Positions 45,736 to 59,551 are shown, numbered from the stretch's first letter. The stretch is DNA of 64,000 nucleotides from Perognathus longimembris pacificus (GCF_023159225.1 NC_063170.1:21251735-21315734), one strand, 5' to 3'. The notes: generated by a model not told the origin, from the sequence alone. Numbers and translations: made by a program.

Positions 45736-46432
45736 GAAGTGGGTATTGGTAAGGGAGTAGAAGTCAGTGGAAATATTTAAAATGAAGTGTCTTAGAAATA
45801 ACTAAATCTATCCTCACAATATCAACAAAAAGTAATTCAGCATACTATTAACAATTTAATGAGTGAATACCTAAATGAGCTTTTGTATTTTTAATAAAAA
45901 GTGACTAATAAGAAATTCATCTCATGCTGGAAGATGCCTCTCAAGAGATCTATATTTTGGTATAAAATGCACCAAAACATTTGTTTCTATTTACCTTGAA
46001 AAACAATCCCCTTCTGAGGTAGCATGTAGAGCGGAGCCATCTGTTCCGGATTACACTCTGAATTGCTGTTTCTCTGAACATGCCTGCTTCTGTATAAAGT
46101 AAAAAATACAAACCAAAGATTGTTTTCTCCTGTTATCAAGTTCATTTATCAACTGTATCATAAAGATGAACTTATATTTTAGTATGCATTAATATTGTTA
46201 ATTGGTTGAATAACAAATTAAACTGAGAAGGAAGTCTGGATTTTGCTGTTTTTCCTCTGCTATCAGATGTTCGATCAAGTAATTAAATGTATCTTACCTT
46301 TTCCTGAAATAGCTTTGAATGTTAATAAAATTAATGGCAACTCAGATGTTAGTTTAGATGGTTAAGATCTAAGTAGTACTAGGCTGAGGTACAGTAGAAG
46401 ATTAAAAAAAAAGAAGAAGAAGAAGAAGAAGC

Positions 46433-46690
46433 AAGCTGGGCACTGGTGGCTCATGCCTGTAATCCTAACTACTCAGGAGGTTGAGATCTGAGGATCATGG
46501 TTCAAAGCCAGCCCAGACAGGAAAGTCTGTGAGACTCTTATCTCCAATTAACTATCAGAAAACCAGCAGCGACGCTGTGGCTCAAGTGATAGAACGCTAT
46601 CCTTGAGCTAAGAGCTCAGGGACAGTGCCCATGCCCATACTTCAAGCCCCACAACTGATAAAACAAAACAAAACAGAACAAAACAAAAAG
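46433..46690 (+). mobile_element. B1-Geo SINE, well preserved
   Basis: Clear B1-like left half (GGTGGCTCATGCCTGTAATC, then CAAAGCCAGCCCAGACAGGA), a linker ATCTCCAATTAACTATCAGA, then the Geo half and a CAAAA-rich tail. A (GAA)n run (46411-46431) precedes it. It is the best copy for seeing the two-part structure. Confidence 0.92.
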
Positions 46691-49600
46691 CATATATGAT
46701 AGTGATTTTAACTCCTATATCCATGACCTCAATTTCACCCCTTAGATTCTGATATCATGCATGTAGAAGTAGACCCAATTATCTCTCCAGGTAAGCCTCT
46801 CTTCTGGGTAGAAACTCTTAGTTTTAATTCAGATGCAGAGTTTGAACAGCTAGGCTTCATGTGCATAATCCTAGCTAGCCCTCCTTTCAACCATAGAGAG
46901 TTATGGCAAGTTTTATTATGCTGTTTTTTTTTCTGGTGACAAAATTGAGACTAGGTGATTTGACCAAAATTACACAATTATTAGGTGATAATCTGAGGCA
47001 TTAAGGAAAGCTAAATATTTGTTTGTGGTTGGTGGAGTGGTAGCTTCCTATACCTTCTTGTAAAAAATGAAAAGTAAGATCCTTTTACTTTAGCAAAAAC
47101 ACCAAACAAATACATAACACCATTAAACTGTATAGCATACATATAAAGAACTGATAGAGCAACAATCTCTGATGGAAGCAAACACTTTATGTTTTATTAT
47201 AGACAACTTTATCACAGAGCAAATAGAAATTGACTATGAATTGATTAAGGGTTTTTCATGTTGTCTTATTTGATGACATTTCTTTATGGGGTCTTCACGA
47301 TTGCCTTTATATAAAAAGGTAGAGTAACATTTGGATTTCAAAGAAAATTAATTAGTTCTTAAAGGTGTTCAATTACTGTACCAGAAAGTACTATTATTAA
47401 GGAAATTTGGAAGTGTTCCCTTCCCAAGACCTGCCTAGAGTAGAGAACCTTCTGGATTCTATTCCATAGTTTGGCTTGTATAACTATGCATAGAATTTTA
47501 ACATTTCTTAGCTCATGTAAAACATGTCTCATAGAGTTTTATTTTGGGTTCAGGAATGCTTTGACATTTTTGGATTGAGTAGTGAGAGAGATGGAAATGC
47601 TATTTCTAAAGAAGGTTGGAGGCTAATGAAATAATTTTATTGCTCTTTTCAAATTTCTTCTCAGAAAAGTCAGGGCATTTTATTCACAGACAGTTTACTT
47701 ATTCACCAAATATTTATTTAGTACCATGTACTAGACCATGACCAGAATTCTCTTTTGCTCCCTTAGTGCCAGCAGATAATGTTTCTGAGAATACAACAAA
47801 AACTCTTATTTCTGTTATAAAATGTGAATATCCAGTGGCTATTTGCAAAGACTTCCATCCTACTACTATATAGTCAACAGTACAATTTTCTGAATAATCA
47901 TAATTATTATTATTACTTCCCTATGTTGCCTTACTATTATTACAAACTACTTCTGAGCATTTGATATTGGAGAATCAGCCCCTTGAAAGAAGAAACTGTG
48001 TCTTATTTCTCCTTCATACCACTTATTACCAAGTAGTAGTGAGGAATTTCTTACCAAGAAGTCCATGGGTAGAGGTGATTCATAAGACATGTGAATTTCC
48101 TAAAATTATAAGAAAAATTATCTTATGTATATGCAATATTATACAAATAGAATCTATGATTTTCATTAGATTTGCAAGGAGACCAGTGATTTAATGGTTA
48201 CATACTACAGATTATCCACTCCAACGGACTTAGGGTGAATATTTAAGTTATAGGAACTATAGGAAGACAGATATGACAATGATATATGACATATGTCATG
48301 ATTGGAAGGATGCTTAGGGATGGCTCTCAGTTCCTCAACACTGGACAATTAAGTTAATAACTAAACAAGTCATCAATGATAATATTACCAAGATGTTGAT
48401 GTACTCTTTCTGCCCCATCATTCTACAATAATGTTAATCTATGCTAGAAAAATATTTCTAGTTCTTCATCCATTCTTTCTGAATCCATTTTTGGTATGAC
48501 TCATTCTTTGAACTATTTATACTCTAAAAGAATTTTTTTGACAGATAACCAGAGGCCTACAAGTCAGGTTATGAGATCCATGGCCCTAAGGGTATGTGTG
48601 AAATACTGAAGAGCAGGCAGGGAATTTGGCATGAGCTCTAGTGAGAAAAAGAGAGGGTAGATTTTTGAATTGAGGTTGGAAGAATCAGAAGAAAGTAGTT
48701 GACAAGCAGGTTGACATAGTTGTCAACAAATTAAGTGGAATAACATTTAATTGAGCACCAAATTGGGACTAGGTACCTTTTAAGTTTCGGCTTCTGAGAA
48801 ATTTTACTTTGCACTAAAATTTTGCTACTTTAATTCAAAGAAATTAGGACAATGTAACTTCATAAGTGAAAGTGCAGTTTGAGAAGTGTAAGTATGCTCA
48901 TATACAATTCTGTGCATGAATATATAGATGTTAGGTAACAGATACTATTTCACTTTCAGGGAAACAATGTACCTTAAAGCAGTTGAAAATCTAATAGCTG
49001 AAAAGAATATTTTGGATGTTATGCTGATGCTTCTTTCATGGCTAATTTCACAAAGCTTCATAGATATATGAAGAACTTAGCATAGACTGAACCCACGCTG
49101 ATGGCATACTCATACCAAAGCAGTCTAGCTAAGAGAGGGCTGAAGAATATTCGTTGTAATCTAAAGGAAATTGGTCATATATGCAAAAACATGTTCATGA
49201 AATCATCACCCACAGCTCTGGTTTGTTTTGTTGTGCTGGGGCTCTTTAATTAAAAGCTTCCTCAGAATATTTTTTCTGGTGATCTTTTGAGCTGGCTGTT
49301 TTATTTACTCTTTAGTATTCTGCACAATCTCACTTAGCATCCTTTATCTTGTACATTTTTATGAGAATGGCATAGCTATTTTTATATGGGTTTTGTAAAC
49401 TCCTTTGTGAACATGGGGGTCCATGGAGAGAAGAAATAGTGGAGTGCTTCTGCTTGTATTTAACCTATCCACACCCCAATCTCACAGAGACCTGTGTAGA
49501 GCTCTACCTATAAAAGCTGATTTGCCAAATGTTTTTGTTCTGAAGGGACATAACCTATTTTTAGCAACAAAGAAGTGTTAGGAAAGGGAGGGAGGCATAC

Positions 49601-50016
49601 CTCAGGAGGACAGATCTGAAACGAAGCCCAGAATGCTGAAAAGAGTGAGCAGAGAAACAAAAGGGTATCTGGTGAAAGGTTCCTAAAGGGGAAGAGTGTG
49701 GATCTGAGGTTCTTGATGGTTGTAGGAATGCCTTAATTAAGAGTTCTTAATTGTTTTACTAAGTAAAATAAATTAAGAGTTGTTATGCTTGCTTAAGATA
49801 ATCAAATAAAGAAAACCAAGATATGAAAAATGGGACTAGTTGAACTTGATCAGTGATTTGTAGTTTTTTTTGTTTTTTAAATTTGGTTTAAACCATCAGC
49901 ACATCAATTAAGCAACTCTACTTGAACAGAGCATTGTGCTGGGAAATATGTACCAAGGGTGGGAAGATGGTATTTTAAAATACAGGGTGAGGTACATGCT
50001 TCCCAAAATACAATTT
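46691..50016. other. 3.3 kb of largely unique sequence
   Basis: An L2/MIR-like trace (TTCACCAAATATTTATTTAG, reversed) near 47700-47750. A 14-bp palindrome ATGACATATGTCAT lies near 48286-48299. No gene supported. Confidence 0.4.
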
Positions 50017-50022
50017 AGAAAG

Positions 50023-50030
<8 letters not shown>

Positions 50031-50053
<23 letters not shown>

Positions 50054-50246
50054 GCCAGTCCTGGGCCTTGGACTCAGGGCCTGAGCACTGTCCCTGGCTT
50101 CCTTTTGCTCAAGGCTAGCACTCTGCCACTTGAGCCACAGCGCCACTTCTGGCCATTTTCTGTATATGTGGTGCTGGGGAATCGAACCCAGGGCCTCATG
50201 TATACGAGGCAAGCTCTCTTGCCACTAGGCCATATCCCCAGCCCCC
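50031..50246 (-). mobile_element. IDL-Geo SINE, minus strand, long poly-T and 14-bp duplication
   Basis: A pure T run at about 50027-50053 (reversed A-tail) is followed by near-consensus Geo and ID-like halves. The exact duplication AGAAAGGTTCTTTT lies at 50017-50030 and 50247-50260. The long homogeneous tail indicates recent insertion. Confidence 0.94.
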
Positions 50247-50260
50247 AGAAAGGTTCTTTT

Positions 50261-52484
50261 GAAGAGGTAAGATAGTAGAGGTAAGATAGCAGGATAAATA
50301 CCAAGGTCATTCAGCTCAGGAGCAAATGGATTCACATGCAAAATGGTCTCTTTCTATCAGTATTCCATTATAATTTAGAACATCAGAAGTTAAGATGGGC
50401 AAAGGGGAAAATTAGAGGGACAGATAATAGGTGCTTTCGAACTTCATAAAAGAAGAAAATGTTACAGATAGGATTTCAGTGCAGGATTTCAAAGTATAGA
50501 TTGGATTTGGGCTGAACACTGAGAAAGTTGGAAAACTTGAAGATGTTAAGTAGAACATAAAACAACATGGAGTAATAGAAAGTTGAGTTTAGCTGGATGG
50601 TTTTACAGGGTGGGGAAGATAAAATTGGAAACATCACTCGCAACCAACATGGCAGAGAAAATAATCTTTACCCCTGTTCTGTCACTTAGCAGTTATGGAA
50701 ACAGTAGCCTTGATAAACTTCTGTTTTCTATTTGATTCAATTGGAATTTTAAACATATACTTTTTCACATCTCTAAATGATATCATATAATTATCATGTA
50801 GCCCTTGATGTTCCTTGGTGCTTCCATTTTGTGGAATTCTTTCCTCCAAACCCATAACCAACATCTAATCTAATCTAACCAACATCTAATAAGAAAAACA
50901 ACAAACAAATTCAAATGGGAGAACAGCCTCTAGAATATTTGGCCAGTACTCTTGAAAACTTTCAAGGTCATTAGAAAAAAAGCAAAGACTGAGAAGTTGT
51001 TAAAGGTCAATGGAATTGAAGGAGGACAAGTAAATGCAAGGTAGAATGTTAACTCCTAGAAGAGAAAAAGAAAGACGTTAAAAAACTGAACAGTGAATAC
51101 GATTTAGAGTTTAGCTCACAGTATTGTACCAATGTTGTTCATAAAAGTAACCACAAGAATGTAATAACAATAGGAGCAACTGCCTGGGTGAATGACATGA
51201 TATCAGTACTACTTTTGTACCTTTTCCCATAAATGTAGAAGCAGTCCAAAATAAAACATTTAATTACAAATATAAACTTACCTGTATTGTTGAACTGAAA
51301 GGACATATATAAAGCAGCTAGTATAGGGCCTCAATTGGTAGTTTCCTTTGCCACCTCTCTATAGAGTAGCTATTCTCAAAAAACCTCTGGGAATATTTTG
51401 TGATGAATGGAAACAAATTCCAGGGCTTGAACCTTACTAGTTCTGACTTTGTAGATCTGGAACAAACCTACAAAAGAATTTCTAATGGGTGTCCTCTAGA
51501 GATCTGGATGCAGGTGGTCCATGATTGCTTGCTCTGAGAGCTGCTGTTTTAGACTATGGGGATCTTAGAATGAAAGTTGTCAATAAGGAAAATAATGGAG
51601 GTAATAATGCTGCCCTACTTACCTTAAATGGGTTGAAGGAAGAAAATGGGAAAAATATGGAAGCAAGCACTTTTGCAAACTAACTTACAATTTAAATCAT
51701 TACAGATTAATTTGGAATGAAAGAGAGCTCTGATTAGGTAGCCATTTAATAACAATAGCAGTAAGGTTGAAATCTAACTTCTATTCATTTCGGCCACCTA
51801 AAAATGTTTAGCTGCATTTTTTTCTTAGATACTAAAATGACCCACAGAAAAAGACACAGTTCAACCCCTTCAATTACAGATGAGCTAACTGAAGCTGAGA
51901 GAAGAATTGTGACTGGTTCAAGGTCACAGAGCTAGTAATTGAGGAAATGAGATTAGAACCTGCTCTTGGAAGCTTTTGCCTGTGTTCTTTCTTCTCCTGG
52001 AGGATCACTGGGTGCTGCATTCAAAGCTGTGTGTGCTTTGAAAAAAGAGAAAGAATGTCTGACTTACTGAAGGGGATGCCAGGAGCTTGTTTACTGAAGT
52101 CCTGCTGGTAGGTTTGCTCTTGGCTCTCAATGTTGTAGAATAAGAGTTTTCACTTCAGCTAAATAGAGGGAAAGGGGATCATCTGAGCAGGAAAATGGCT
52201 TTTTGTGGACTATCTTCAATCATACTCAGCTTCTACATCCTCAGCCATGTCAGCAATGTGTCACCAACCTGAAAAAGCTCACCCAGCCTCCAGAATGCTG
52301 ACTGTAAAATCAGCTATTGCTCAGCTTAACTGTACTTCCATAAAATGTAGTGCTTGTAACTATGCTATTCTGAGATGGTGTGTAACCCCCTGCACTTCTG
52401 GGAAGAATAGAAACATAGGTATATCATTGTGTTTTCTCCATTGCTCTAACTTTATAGAAGTGGATTAAAATTAAGGGTAGCCTG
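50261..52484. other. Largely unique sequence
   Basis: Apart from the MIR at 51855-51965 and a small ACCAACATCTAATCT duplication near 50858-50891, nothing recognised. The 87-codon frame at 52205-52468 has no motif. Confidence 0.4.
51855..51965 (+). mobile_element. MIR element
   Basis: ACAGATGAGCTAACTGAAGC, CAAGGTCACAGAGCTAGTAA and GATTAGAACCTGCTC follow the MIR core. Confidence 0.85.
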
Positions 52485-52562
52485 GGCTAGGAGTATAGTT
52501 CAAAGGTGGAGTGCTTGCCTAGCATGCTTGAGTCCCTGGGTTCAATCCCCAACACTGAAAGA
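52485..52562 (+). mobile_element. ID SINE
   Basis: Monomeric ID core GGAGTGCTTGCCTAGCATGC and CCCTGGGTTCAATCCCCAAC, with a short A-rich end. No Geo half is attached. Confidence 0.85.
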
Positions 52563-53152
52563 ATATTAAGGACACTCTGAAAGGGAAAGTGATAATAGGG
52601 CAATGAAGCAAACACTGATCTGTGATCAACCCCTTTCTATAACCTGCCTTCCCTTAGTCATCTCTCAGCCAATAAGGCATCTTTGATCTTTTGGTCAATA
52701 AAACACTAGTGAGTGAGCAGGTTGGGAAAGCTCAGTGTTCTTAATAATAAGAGCCATCCTGAGAGAATGAGAAATCAAAGCTGTATCTTAAGAAGTCAGA
52801 GCTCTGACTCTTCCTAACTCTGTCCTCAGTGACACCATTCCATCTAGCTTTCCCTCATTTCCTGCAGAGCTAATTCCTAACCAGAGCAGTATACCACTGC
52901 AGAAAAGAAATCTAGCAAGAACCTAAGAGCTTCGCAATCAATTCTAGAAACTACACTATCCTTGAATTACCCACTATCTTCATTGAATTAGCCACTGGCT
53001 AGATTGTTATTTGTAGCTAAATGTATTTTTAGTTAATCAAGCAACTTGATTGGTCAGAGGGAAAAGGGAACATTGCTTTGCATGTGTTTTGCCTTGGTAG
53101 TCTGATGGAATAGGTGGGGCAGATTTTTGTCTGAGCCTCAGGTATAGGTTGT

Positions 53153-53393
53153 TGTTTTGGTGCTGGATGTGGGGCTTGAATTCAGGGCCTAGATGCTGTC
53201 CCTGAGATTCTTTTGATCAAGGCTAGTGTTCTACCACTTGAGCCACATCTTCATTTCAGGCTTTTCTGATGATTAATTGGAGATAAGAATCTCACAGATT
53301 TTCCTACCCAGGCTGGCTTGAAATTGTGGTCCTCAGATCTCAGTTTCCTTCGAAGCTAGGTTTACATGTGTGAGTCAACAGTTCCTGGCCTTA
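53153..53393 (-). mobile_element. Reversed B1-Geo SINE
   Basis: Geo half, linker (TTAATTGGAGATAAGAATCT) and B1-like half in reverse, ending GTGAGTCAACAGTTCCTGGC. An A run follows. Confidence 0.87.
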
Positions 53394-53421
53394 AAAAAAA
53401 ATCCCAAGTATAGTTTTAAAA

Positions 53422-53545
53422 AGCAGTGATTCTTAAAGTGTGGCTCTACAGACCAGTATCATCAGAAATGCAAACTCTTAGGCCCTGCCCTGTTCGTTTT
53501 TCATCATAAATACTCAGAATAATCTCAGTTAAGATGACAGTGCAA
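53422..53545 (+). mobile_element. MER5A-type hAT-Charlie nonautonomous DNA transposon
   Basis: CAGTGATTCTTAAAGTGTGG, CAGTATCATCAGAAATGCAA and ACTCTTAGGCCCTGCCC follow MER5A order, 3'-incomplete. Confidence 0.75.
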
Positions 53546-54712
53546 ATTTTGAAAGTGAGCAATTAGGGAAAGGTGTAAAATGTTAGACTGAAGATAAGGG
53601 AGATTAAGCTCACACTTTGAATGGTGAGATCCCTTAGTTTCTGTACATTTGCCTTTTCTTAGAAAACTACAGAAGAGGAATAACTCCAACAAAGAGGAGA
53701 TATGGGATTCAGAAAGCAGAAGATTATGAGTAGAGAATTTTCAGGATAATGCTAACGGCAAGTTTGAGGGTGACCAATGTTTATGATGCCTAGAAAGCAA
53801 CAAGTCCAGACTGGGAGGAGGAACATAAAGGGCTCTAGGAAAAAATTACTTCCTGATTGGTTTCACTGGATAGAAAGTTGATTTTAATTTGCTACTAAAG
53901 GGAATGGTAATGTCTAGCCACTGGAACAATGAAACAATAACCCCAAACCCATAAAATTCTTAGGAACAATTATTGATTTAAAAAATTCTCCTACATAAAA
54001 GGAGATGTAATCATGGTCAAAAGGAGATATGAATGTCATTACTGAATGATATGTAGATGTACAGTTAACATAAACTCTGAATATTGCTTTAGTTAAAAAA
54101 GAAAATATGAGACAGAGTCATATTGAAAAAATAGAGAGGAGGATGGCTGTAAGTGAGCTAAATTTTCACAATGGTATTGGTAAGTCAATAGTTAATGTCC
54201 AGAACCAATGAACCAAACTAGAACAGTTTAAGCACATTCTTTAGAAATATGTAGATAACTGAAAAGAAAAACAGCTATGATATTAAAAAATGCCTCTGGG
54301 GAGTGGAATGTAACCCCAACTTTTTGCATGTTTTTTTTAAAATAACCCATTCCAACAAAAACAAAAACTAAAATCTACCTAATAAGTCAATTTCTTTAGA
54401 AAGAAATGTCTTTGTGTGTGAATTTAAAGGCTTAGCTAGCAAAAAGTCAAAAACAACCCCAAACATTGAAAACCACACCTGACCCCACCTAACATTTCAT
54501 GTGGTTCAAGGACTCAAATGCTTGCTTCCCATCTAATCTTGGATGAAAATCAGGGATGTGAGGCTTTTGCATAGTCAGACCCATGCCAAAATCAATGTCC
54601 TCTGTTAAAATGACATGATTGATATGTGTGAAGCTGAAAAGCAACTACTAATGGGCATCTGTTGTAAGGTTATGATGATACTGTCTTCTTTTTTTCTTTA
54701 AAATGTTGGGAA
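53546..54712. other. Unique upstream sequence
   Basis: No recognisable element or coding frame. Confidence 0.4.
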
Positions 54713-54860
54713 AGCCAGTTATGGTGGTACTTACCATTAATTCTGGCATTCAGGAAGTCTAGGCAGAAGAATCTCTAGTTTGAGATCATACTGAGTTGCA
54801 TAGTGAGTTCCAGACTAGCCTGGGCTACATAGCAAGACCCCTTGTTGCAACACACCAAGC
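54713..54860 (+). mobile_element. B1 monomer, near full length
   Basis: Begins GCCAGTTATGGTGGTACTTA, has AGACTAGCCTGGGCTACATA, and ends GCAAGACCCCTTGTTGCAA. Diverged, about 140 bp. Confidence 0.82.
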
Positions 54861-55149
54861 CTAATAAGCAGAACACACATGCACAGACCCAAAAAAGTAC
54901 TTGAAAGTTTTCTTGGTTCCTTTTTATGTGACTAATGATATAAACTCCTGAATATATGTCTTCTAGCAGCTCTTGTTATTTATACAATAGCACCACATTT
55001 AATGCACTTATTTATATTCATGGTAAACACAAGTTGCTTACATATAACACTCAATTGGTATAATTGCCAAACTTGAGAAAGTCACAGGGTTGACTGGTTA
55101 TTAGACACTGGCTAATTTCATCTCAATGCCCTCTTGGATATAAATTGTC

Positions 55150-55391
<242 letters not shown>

Positions 55392-55617
55392 TTTTTTTTT
55401 TGTGCCAGGGTGCTGTTTCTGAGCTCCTCCTCTTCCCCGCCCCCAAGGCTAGTGCTCTACTACTTGAGCCAAAGCTCCACTTCTGGCTTTATTTGGTGGT
55501 TAATTGGAGGTAAGTGTTTGATGGACTTTCCTGCCTAGTCTAGCTTCAACTTTGGTTCTCAGATCTCAACCTCCTAAGTAGCTAGGATGATAAGTGTGAG
55601 CCACTGGTGCCCAGCTC
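55392..55617 (-). mobile_element. Reversed B1-Geo SINE with (TTTC)n at its tail
   Basis: A short poly-T then a reversed Geo half partly replaced by a C-rich segment (TCTTCCCCGCCCCC), then linker and B1-like half ending GAGCCACTGGTGCCCAGC. The giant TTTC tract directly abuts the tail side. Confidence 0.85.
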
Positions 55618-55845
55618 TGTTTCCTTGTTTTTTGTTACTTGCATATGCTACTTTTTGCTACTTACAACAGCTCTCATAACCAAACAGATGTTTCAGTGAA
55701 ATATCCTGCCTTGACTATGTTTAATATATTTATTTAATGCCTTTCACTTTTGTTCATAATATCAGGAAATGCAATTTTCAGAGTAGTATTTTTGCCTTTT
55801 ATGTTACACTTGTCCTCATTACCATTATGTACTTAGAAGGTACTC

Positions 55846-56103
55846 CTTTCTTCCTTCCTTCTTTCCTTCCTTCCTTCCTTCTTTCCTTCCTTCCTTCCTT
55901 CCTTCCTTCCTTCCTTCCTTCCTTCCTCCCTCCCTCCCTCCCTCCCTCCCTCCCTCCCTCCCTCCCTCCCTCCCTCCCTCCCTCCCTCCCTTCCTCCCTT
56001 CCTTCCTTCCTTCCTTCCTTCCTTCCTTCCTTCCTTCCTTCCTTCCTTCCTTCCTTCCTTCCTTCCTTCTTTCTTTCCTTCTTTCTCTCCTTCCTCATTC
56101 TCA

Positions 56104-56160
<57 letters not shown>

Positions 56161-56178
56161 GTCTGTCTGTCTGTCCAT
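55846..56178. repeat. Segmented tetranucleotide array: TTCC, TCCC, TTCC, ATCT, GTCT
   Basis: (TTCC)n runs to 55925, (TCCC)n to about 55990, (TTCC)n to about 56090, then (ATCT)n 56103-56160 and (GTCT)n 56161-56175. Each unit differs from its neighbour by one base. Open frames here are artefacts. Confidence 0.97.
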
Positions 56179-56179
56179 C

Positions 56180-56420
56180 TATGGATACAGTACCAGAATG
56201 AAACCCAGAATGTGAATGCTAAGCAAGCTCTCTACCACAGAACATAACCCCCAGTCCTAGTACTTTTCTCTGATGATCACTTGGAGCTTTATTGTTCTTA
56301 CCTTAAGAACTTAATTTTCTTCTTAATTTTCAGCCCAGGCTGTCCTCAAATTTGTGGTCTTTCTGCTTCAACTTCCTTAGTGCTGTGATGATCAGTATGG
56401 ATAACCATGCCTAGCTCTAA
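56180..56420 (-). mobile_element. B1-ID composite SINE, reversed, beside the tetranucleotide array
   Basis: A reversed ID-like unit (AATGAAACCCAGAATGTGAA, GCTAAGCAAGCTCTCTACCA) is followed by a linker and a reversed B1-like unit (CAGCCCAGGCTGTCCTCAAA, GGATAACCATGCCTAGC). The (ATCT)n/(GTCT)n array abuts its tail side. Confidence 0.75.
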
Positions 56421-57399
56421 AGTGATTTCTTAAGATTAAGTAAATAAAATACTAGAGAAAAATATAAATCTTATGAATAGTCATATTGTATGTCACTTGT
56501 TAGTGTTTTATTTATAAATTGAAAATAATAGATTTTCATTTGAATACTAAGTGCTAGCATATTTTGTGAATGAATGAATATGTGAAAATCATTTCAGATG
56601 ATTAGTAAGCATAAGATGGATGGGGAAATGTAGTAGATATGCAAGAATAATTACAGTTGCTCTTAGATTTGACTTTCCTCTTGAAATTTATTCATAAATT
56701 ACCTTTCAATGATGTGGAAGGCTTACAAGTGCTAGAAAACCAAGTTCCTTACTTTGTACTTTTACAGGTATATAAAGCTTCAGGAAAATAAAATATTTGA
56801 GAATGAGAATGTATAAATGAGGCTTAAAATAATTATTTGTTTTTACAAAAAGATCTATACAGACTCTGTTTGAGGAACAGAGATCTCCTGTGATACAGGA
56901 GGCAAACCGATGTTCTGTGAGTTGTTATATGAAGTATTTGTTTGGGATTGATGTATTTTGTCTTTCTGAAGTTGACAACTGCTAGGAATTCCAGGGATCA
57001 AACTGAATACAAACTGAACCTAAGAATACATATTTACTGAAGTGTTTCATTATTTACCTTTGATTATGGATTGATTTTTTTTCTATCAGTAGAGTAGGTC
57101 TCTGGAAATAGAACTCTACAACATTACTAAATGGTTTATGAAATTATTTTATCCACTAAATTACCAATTGAAAGGAAACATTAAAACAAATGCCCTTTAT
57201 TTACTTTTAAATAATAATTTTTGTATAAATATGAAGGAAAAACTCAAGAATATAATGAATTTCAACAATCTAAACAAAGTAAATCATGCAGATCTAGGAA
57301 TATCAAAATGCTACCATATTTGCCCTGTAAAATGTTAAAGGATGTCTCTAAACCATTTTCTTTCTTTCCTTCTCAGAAGTGATCACTGTTCTGAAATTG
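56421..57399. other. AT-rich unique sequence
   Basis: No recognisable element. May include further reversed old L1 near the right edge. Confidence 0.35.
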
Positions 57400-57429
<30 letters not shown>

Positions 57430-57435
<6 letters not shown>

Positions 57436-57830
57436 TTGTATGGTTTTTGTAAATGTCCCATTTTTGTTTGAAAAAGAATGGGAGCTTTCTAACTGTTAGA
57501 TGTAGTGATCTATATAATTATTGTCACTTCATGAAGTCTGTGAATTGTGTTATCAAATCATTTTTATCTATCCATCACAAAGAGAGGCATGTTAAAACAT
57601 CTTTCATGGTTGTGAATCATTCCATTTACCATTATGATTTCCCTTTGTTACTAGGATTATATAAGTTCAGAACTATTGTAACTTGTAATGAATTACTCTT
57701 TAGTCATTATATATTCCTAGTGACTATTTTTCCTCTTAAGATTTTTTTGTTTGATATTAATATAAATTTCCTTTTCTTGCCATATGTTTCTCTAGCATTA
57801 TTCTTAAGCTTTCTGTGTCATTAAAGTTTA
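57430..57830 (-). mobile_element. Ancient L1 ORF2 fragment, reversed
   Basis: GTAAATGTCCCATTTTTGTT, GAAAAAGAATGGGAGCTTTC and TTGATATTAATATAAATTTC match the order of reversed old L1 ORF2. The open frame of 123 codons on the plus strand here is antisense to it and not a gene. A TG run (57400-57433) sits at its edge. Confidence 0.55.
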
Positions 57831-58337
57831 ATTGTGAGTCAGAAAATATAGTTAGATATCATTTTGAAATCAATTGTAGTCATCCAGTCTATGAGTCTAG
57901 TATCTATGTTCTTCCTTGCTCCAATATCCATAAAATGAGACATTATTTAAATATTTATTGGTATTGATGCTTTATTGGTTTCCTATTTCATTCTTTCCTT
58001 TAGGTTCAATTTTATTCTTTTTTGAGCATGCTTTCTTGTAGTTCTTTCTGCCAAGGAGGAGAATTTTCACTGTTCAGTGTTTTAGGAGCATATCAACAGC
58101 CTTGATGCTTTGCAGAGCTTGTATATGACATTTTTCTAGTTGACAAACAACAGTTGGAAAAGTATGAGAAGCCCTTCAAGGGTCTGGGATTTATGTGGAA
58201 GCCTTAGTCACAGGTCTTATCCTTCTAAAATAGCCTAAAATTCCATTTCCTGTCTTGTATAGATAGTAGAATCCTAGCTCCTAGACTTTAGGACCTGATC
58301 CTAAGTTTGATACCTAGGGAGAATTATCACTTTCTTT

Positions 58338-58540
58338 TTTTTTGGCCAGTCCTGGGCCTTGGACTCAGGGCCTGAGCACTGTCCCTGGCTTATTCCCGCT
58401 CAAGGCTAGCACTCCGCCACTTGAGCCACAGCGCCGCTTCTGGCCGTTTTTCTGTATATGTGGTGCTGGGGAATGGAACCTAGGGCCTCGTGTATCCGAG
58501 GCAGGCACTCTTGCCACTAGGCTATCTCCCCAGCCCCCTG
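58338..58540 (-). mobile_element. IDL-Geo SINE, minus strand
   Basis: Complete Geo and ID-like halves in reverse. The duplication TCACTTTCTTT is at 58327-58337 and 58541-58551. CpGs in the Geo half (GCGCCGCTTC) are retained, suggesting youth. Confidence 0.92.
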
Positions 58541-58974
58541 TCACTTTCTTTATGTTTGGCATAAAGAAAAAAAATTCTGGGATTATTCAAAAAGAAAACA
58601 ATTTATTTTTGTTTTGGTATTATTTTACCCAGAAAGTATGTGTGTAGAATAATAAACAGTTTCAGATCTACTTCAAGCACTATGACTATAGAATGGGAAC
58701 CCTAAACGTTTTTCAAACACACCTGTTTTCATACCTAATATGACTTACAGTTGGACTCTATTTTTGGCCATATTTAGTAAACTAAACAGCTAGGGATTTT
58801 TAAATGTATGGGTGTTGATTCAACTTGCTGGGGGTCTGGAGTTCTCTTTCTTTCCCTACATCATGTGTATAATATGCATATACATCCATAGACACATACA
58901 TCACATACACATATATTTACATATATACATATAATTTGTTTTTTTTTAAATAAATTTCATATGCATGTATATAT

Positions 58975-59365
58975 TTTTGTGATACAGGGTTTTATACTAA
59001 AGGCCTTGCACTTATTAGACAGGAGTTCTGCCACTTGAATCATACCTCTAGCCCTTTATCTTTTTCTTTTTTTTAATAGAGGCTTGCTTTTGGTCCACAC
59101 TGGCCTGTACCATGATCTTCCTTTTTATGCTTCCCACATAGCTGTAGCTGGGATGACAAGTGTGTGCAAAACCATGCCCAACCAGGGCATGAATTCAGGG
59201 CTTTGGCTGAGCAGGTGTTGTACCTCTTGAGCCACTCCTCCAGCCCTGTATTGCAATGGAGTCTTGTGAACTACTTTTGCCTGGCCTAGCTTTGAACCAT
59301 GATCCTCCTTATCTCATCCTCCTGAATAACTATGATTACAATTGTGAACCATTCCACCTGGCTTC
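58975..59365 (-). mobile_element. Compound of two reversed ID/B1 composite SINEs
   Basis: ID-like unit (58985-59060), B1-like unit (59070-59185), a second ID/Geo-like unit (59187-59246) and a second B1-like unit (59247-59361). The last ends in GTGAACCATTCCACCTGGC. Two old composites lie head to tail. Confidence 0.65.
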
Positions 59366-59551
59366 TATTTTACATTTGGGTCCTTTTCAATTTCTCACAT
59401 GTGGCCAGTGAAATGATGAACATAGAATTTAATGACTTAACATGGCTCCAAAAAGCCATCTTTTTATACTGGTTGTGTTTTAGGAGGGGCATTATACCTT
59501 TTCTGTTATGGTATTAAATAAAGCCATTATGAGAGATATTTTGGGTCTGTG

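Noticed and set aside
57453..57824. 123-codon open frame on the plus strand
   Set aside because: It appears antisense to an old L1 ORF2 fragment, with hydrophobic AT-rich translation.
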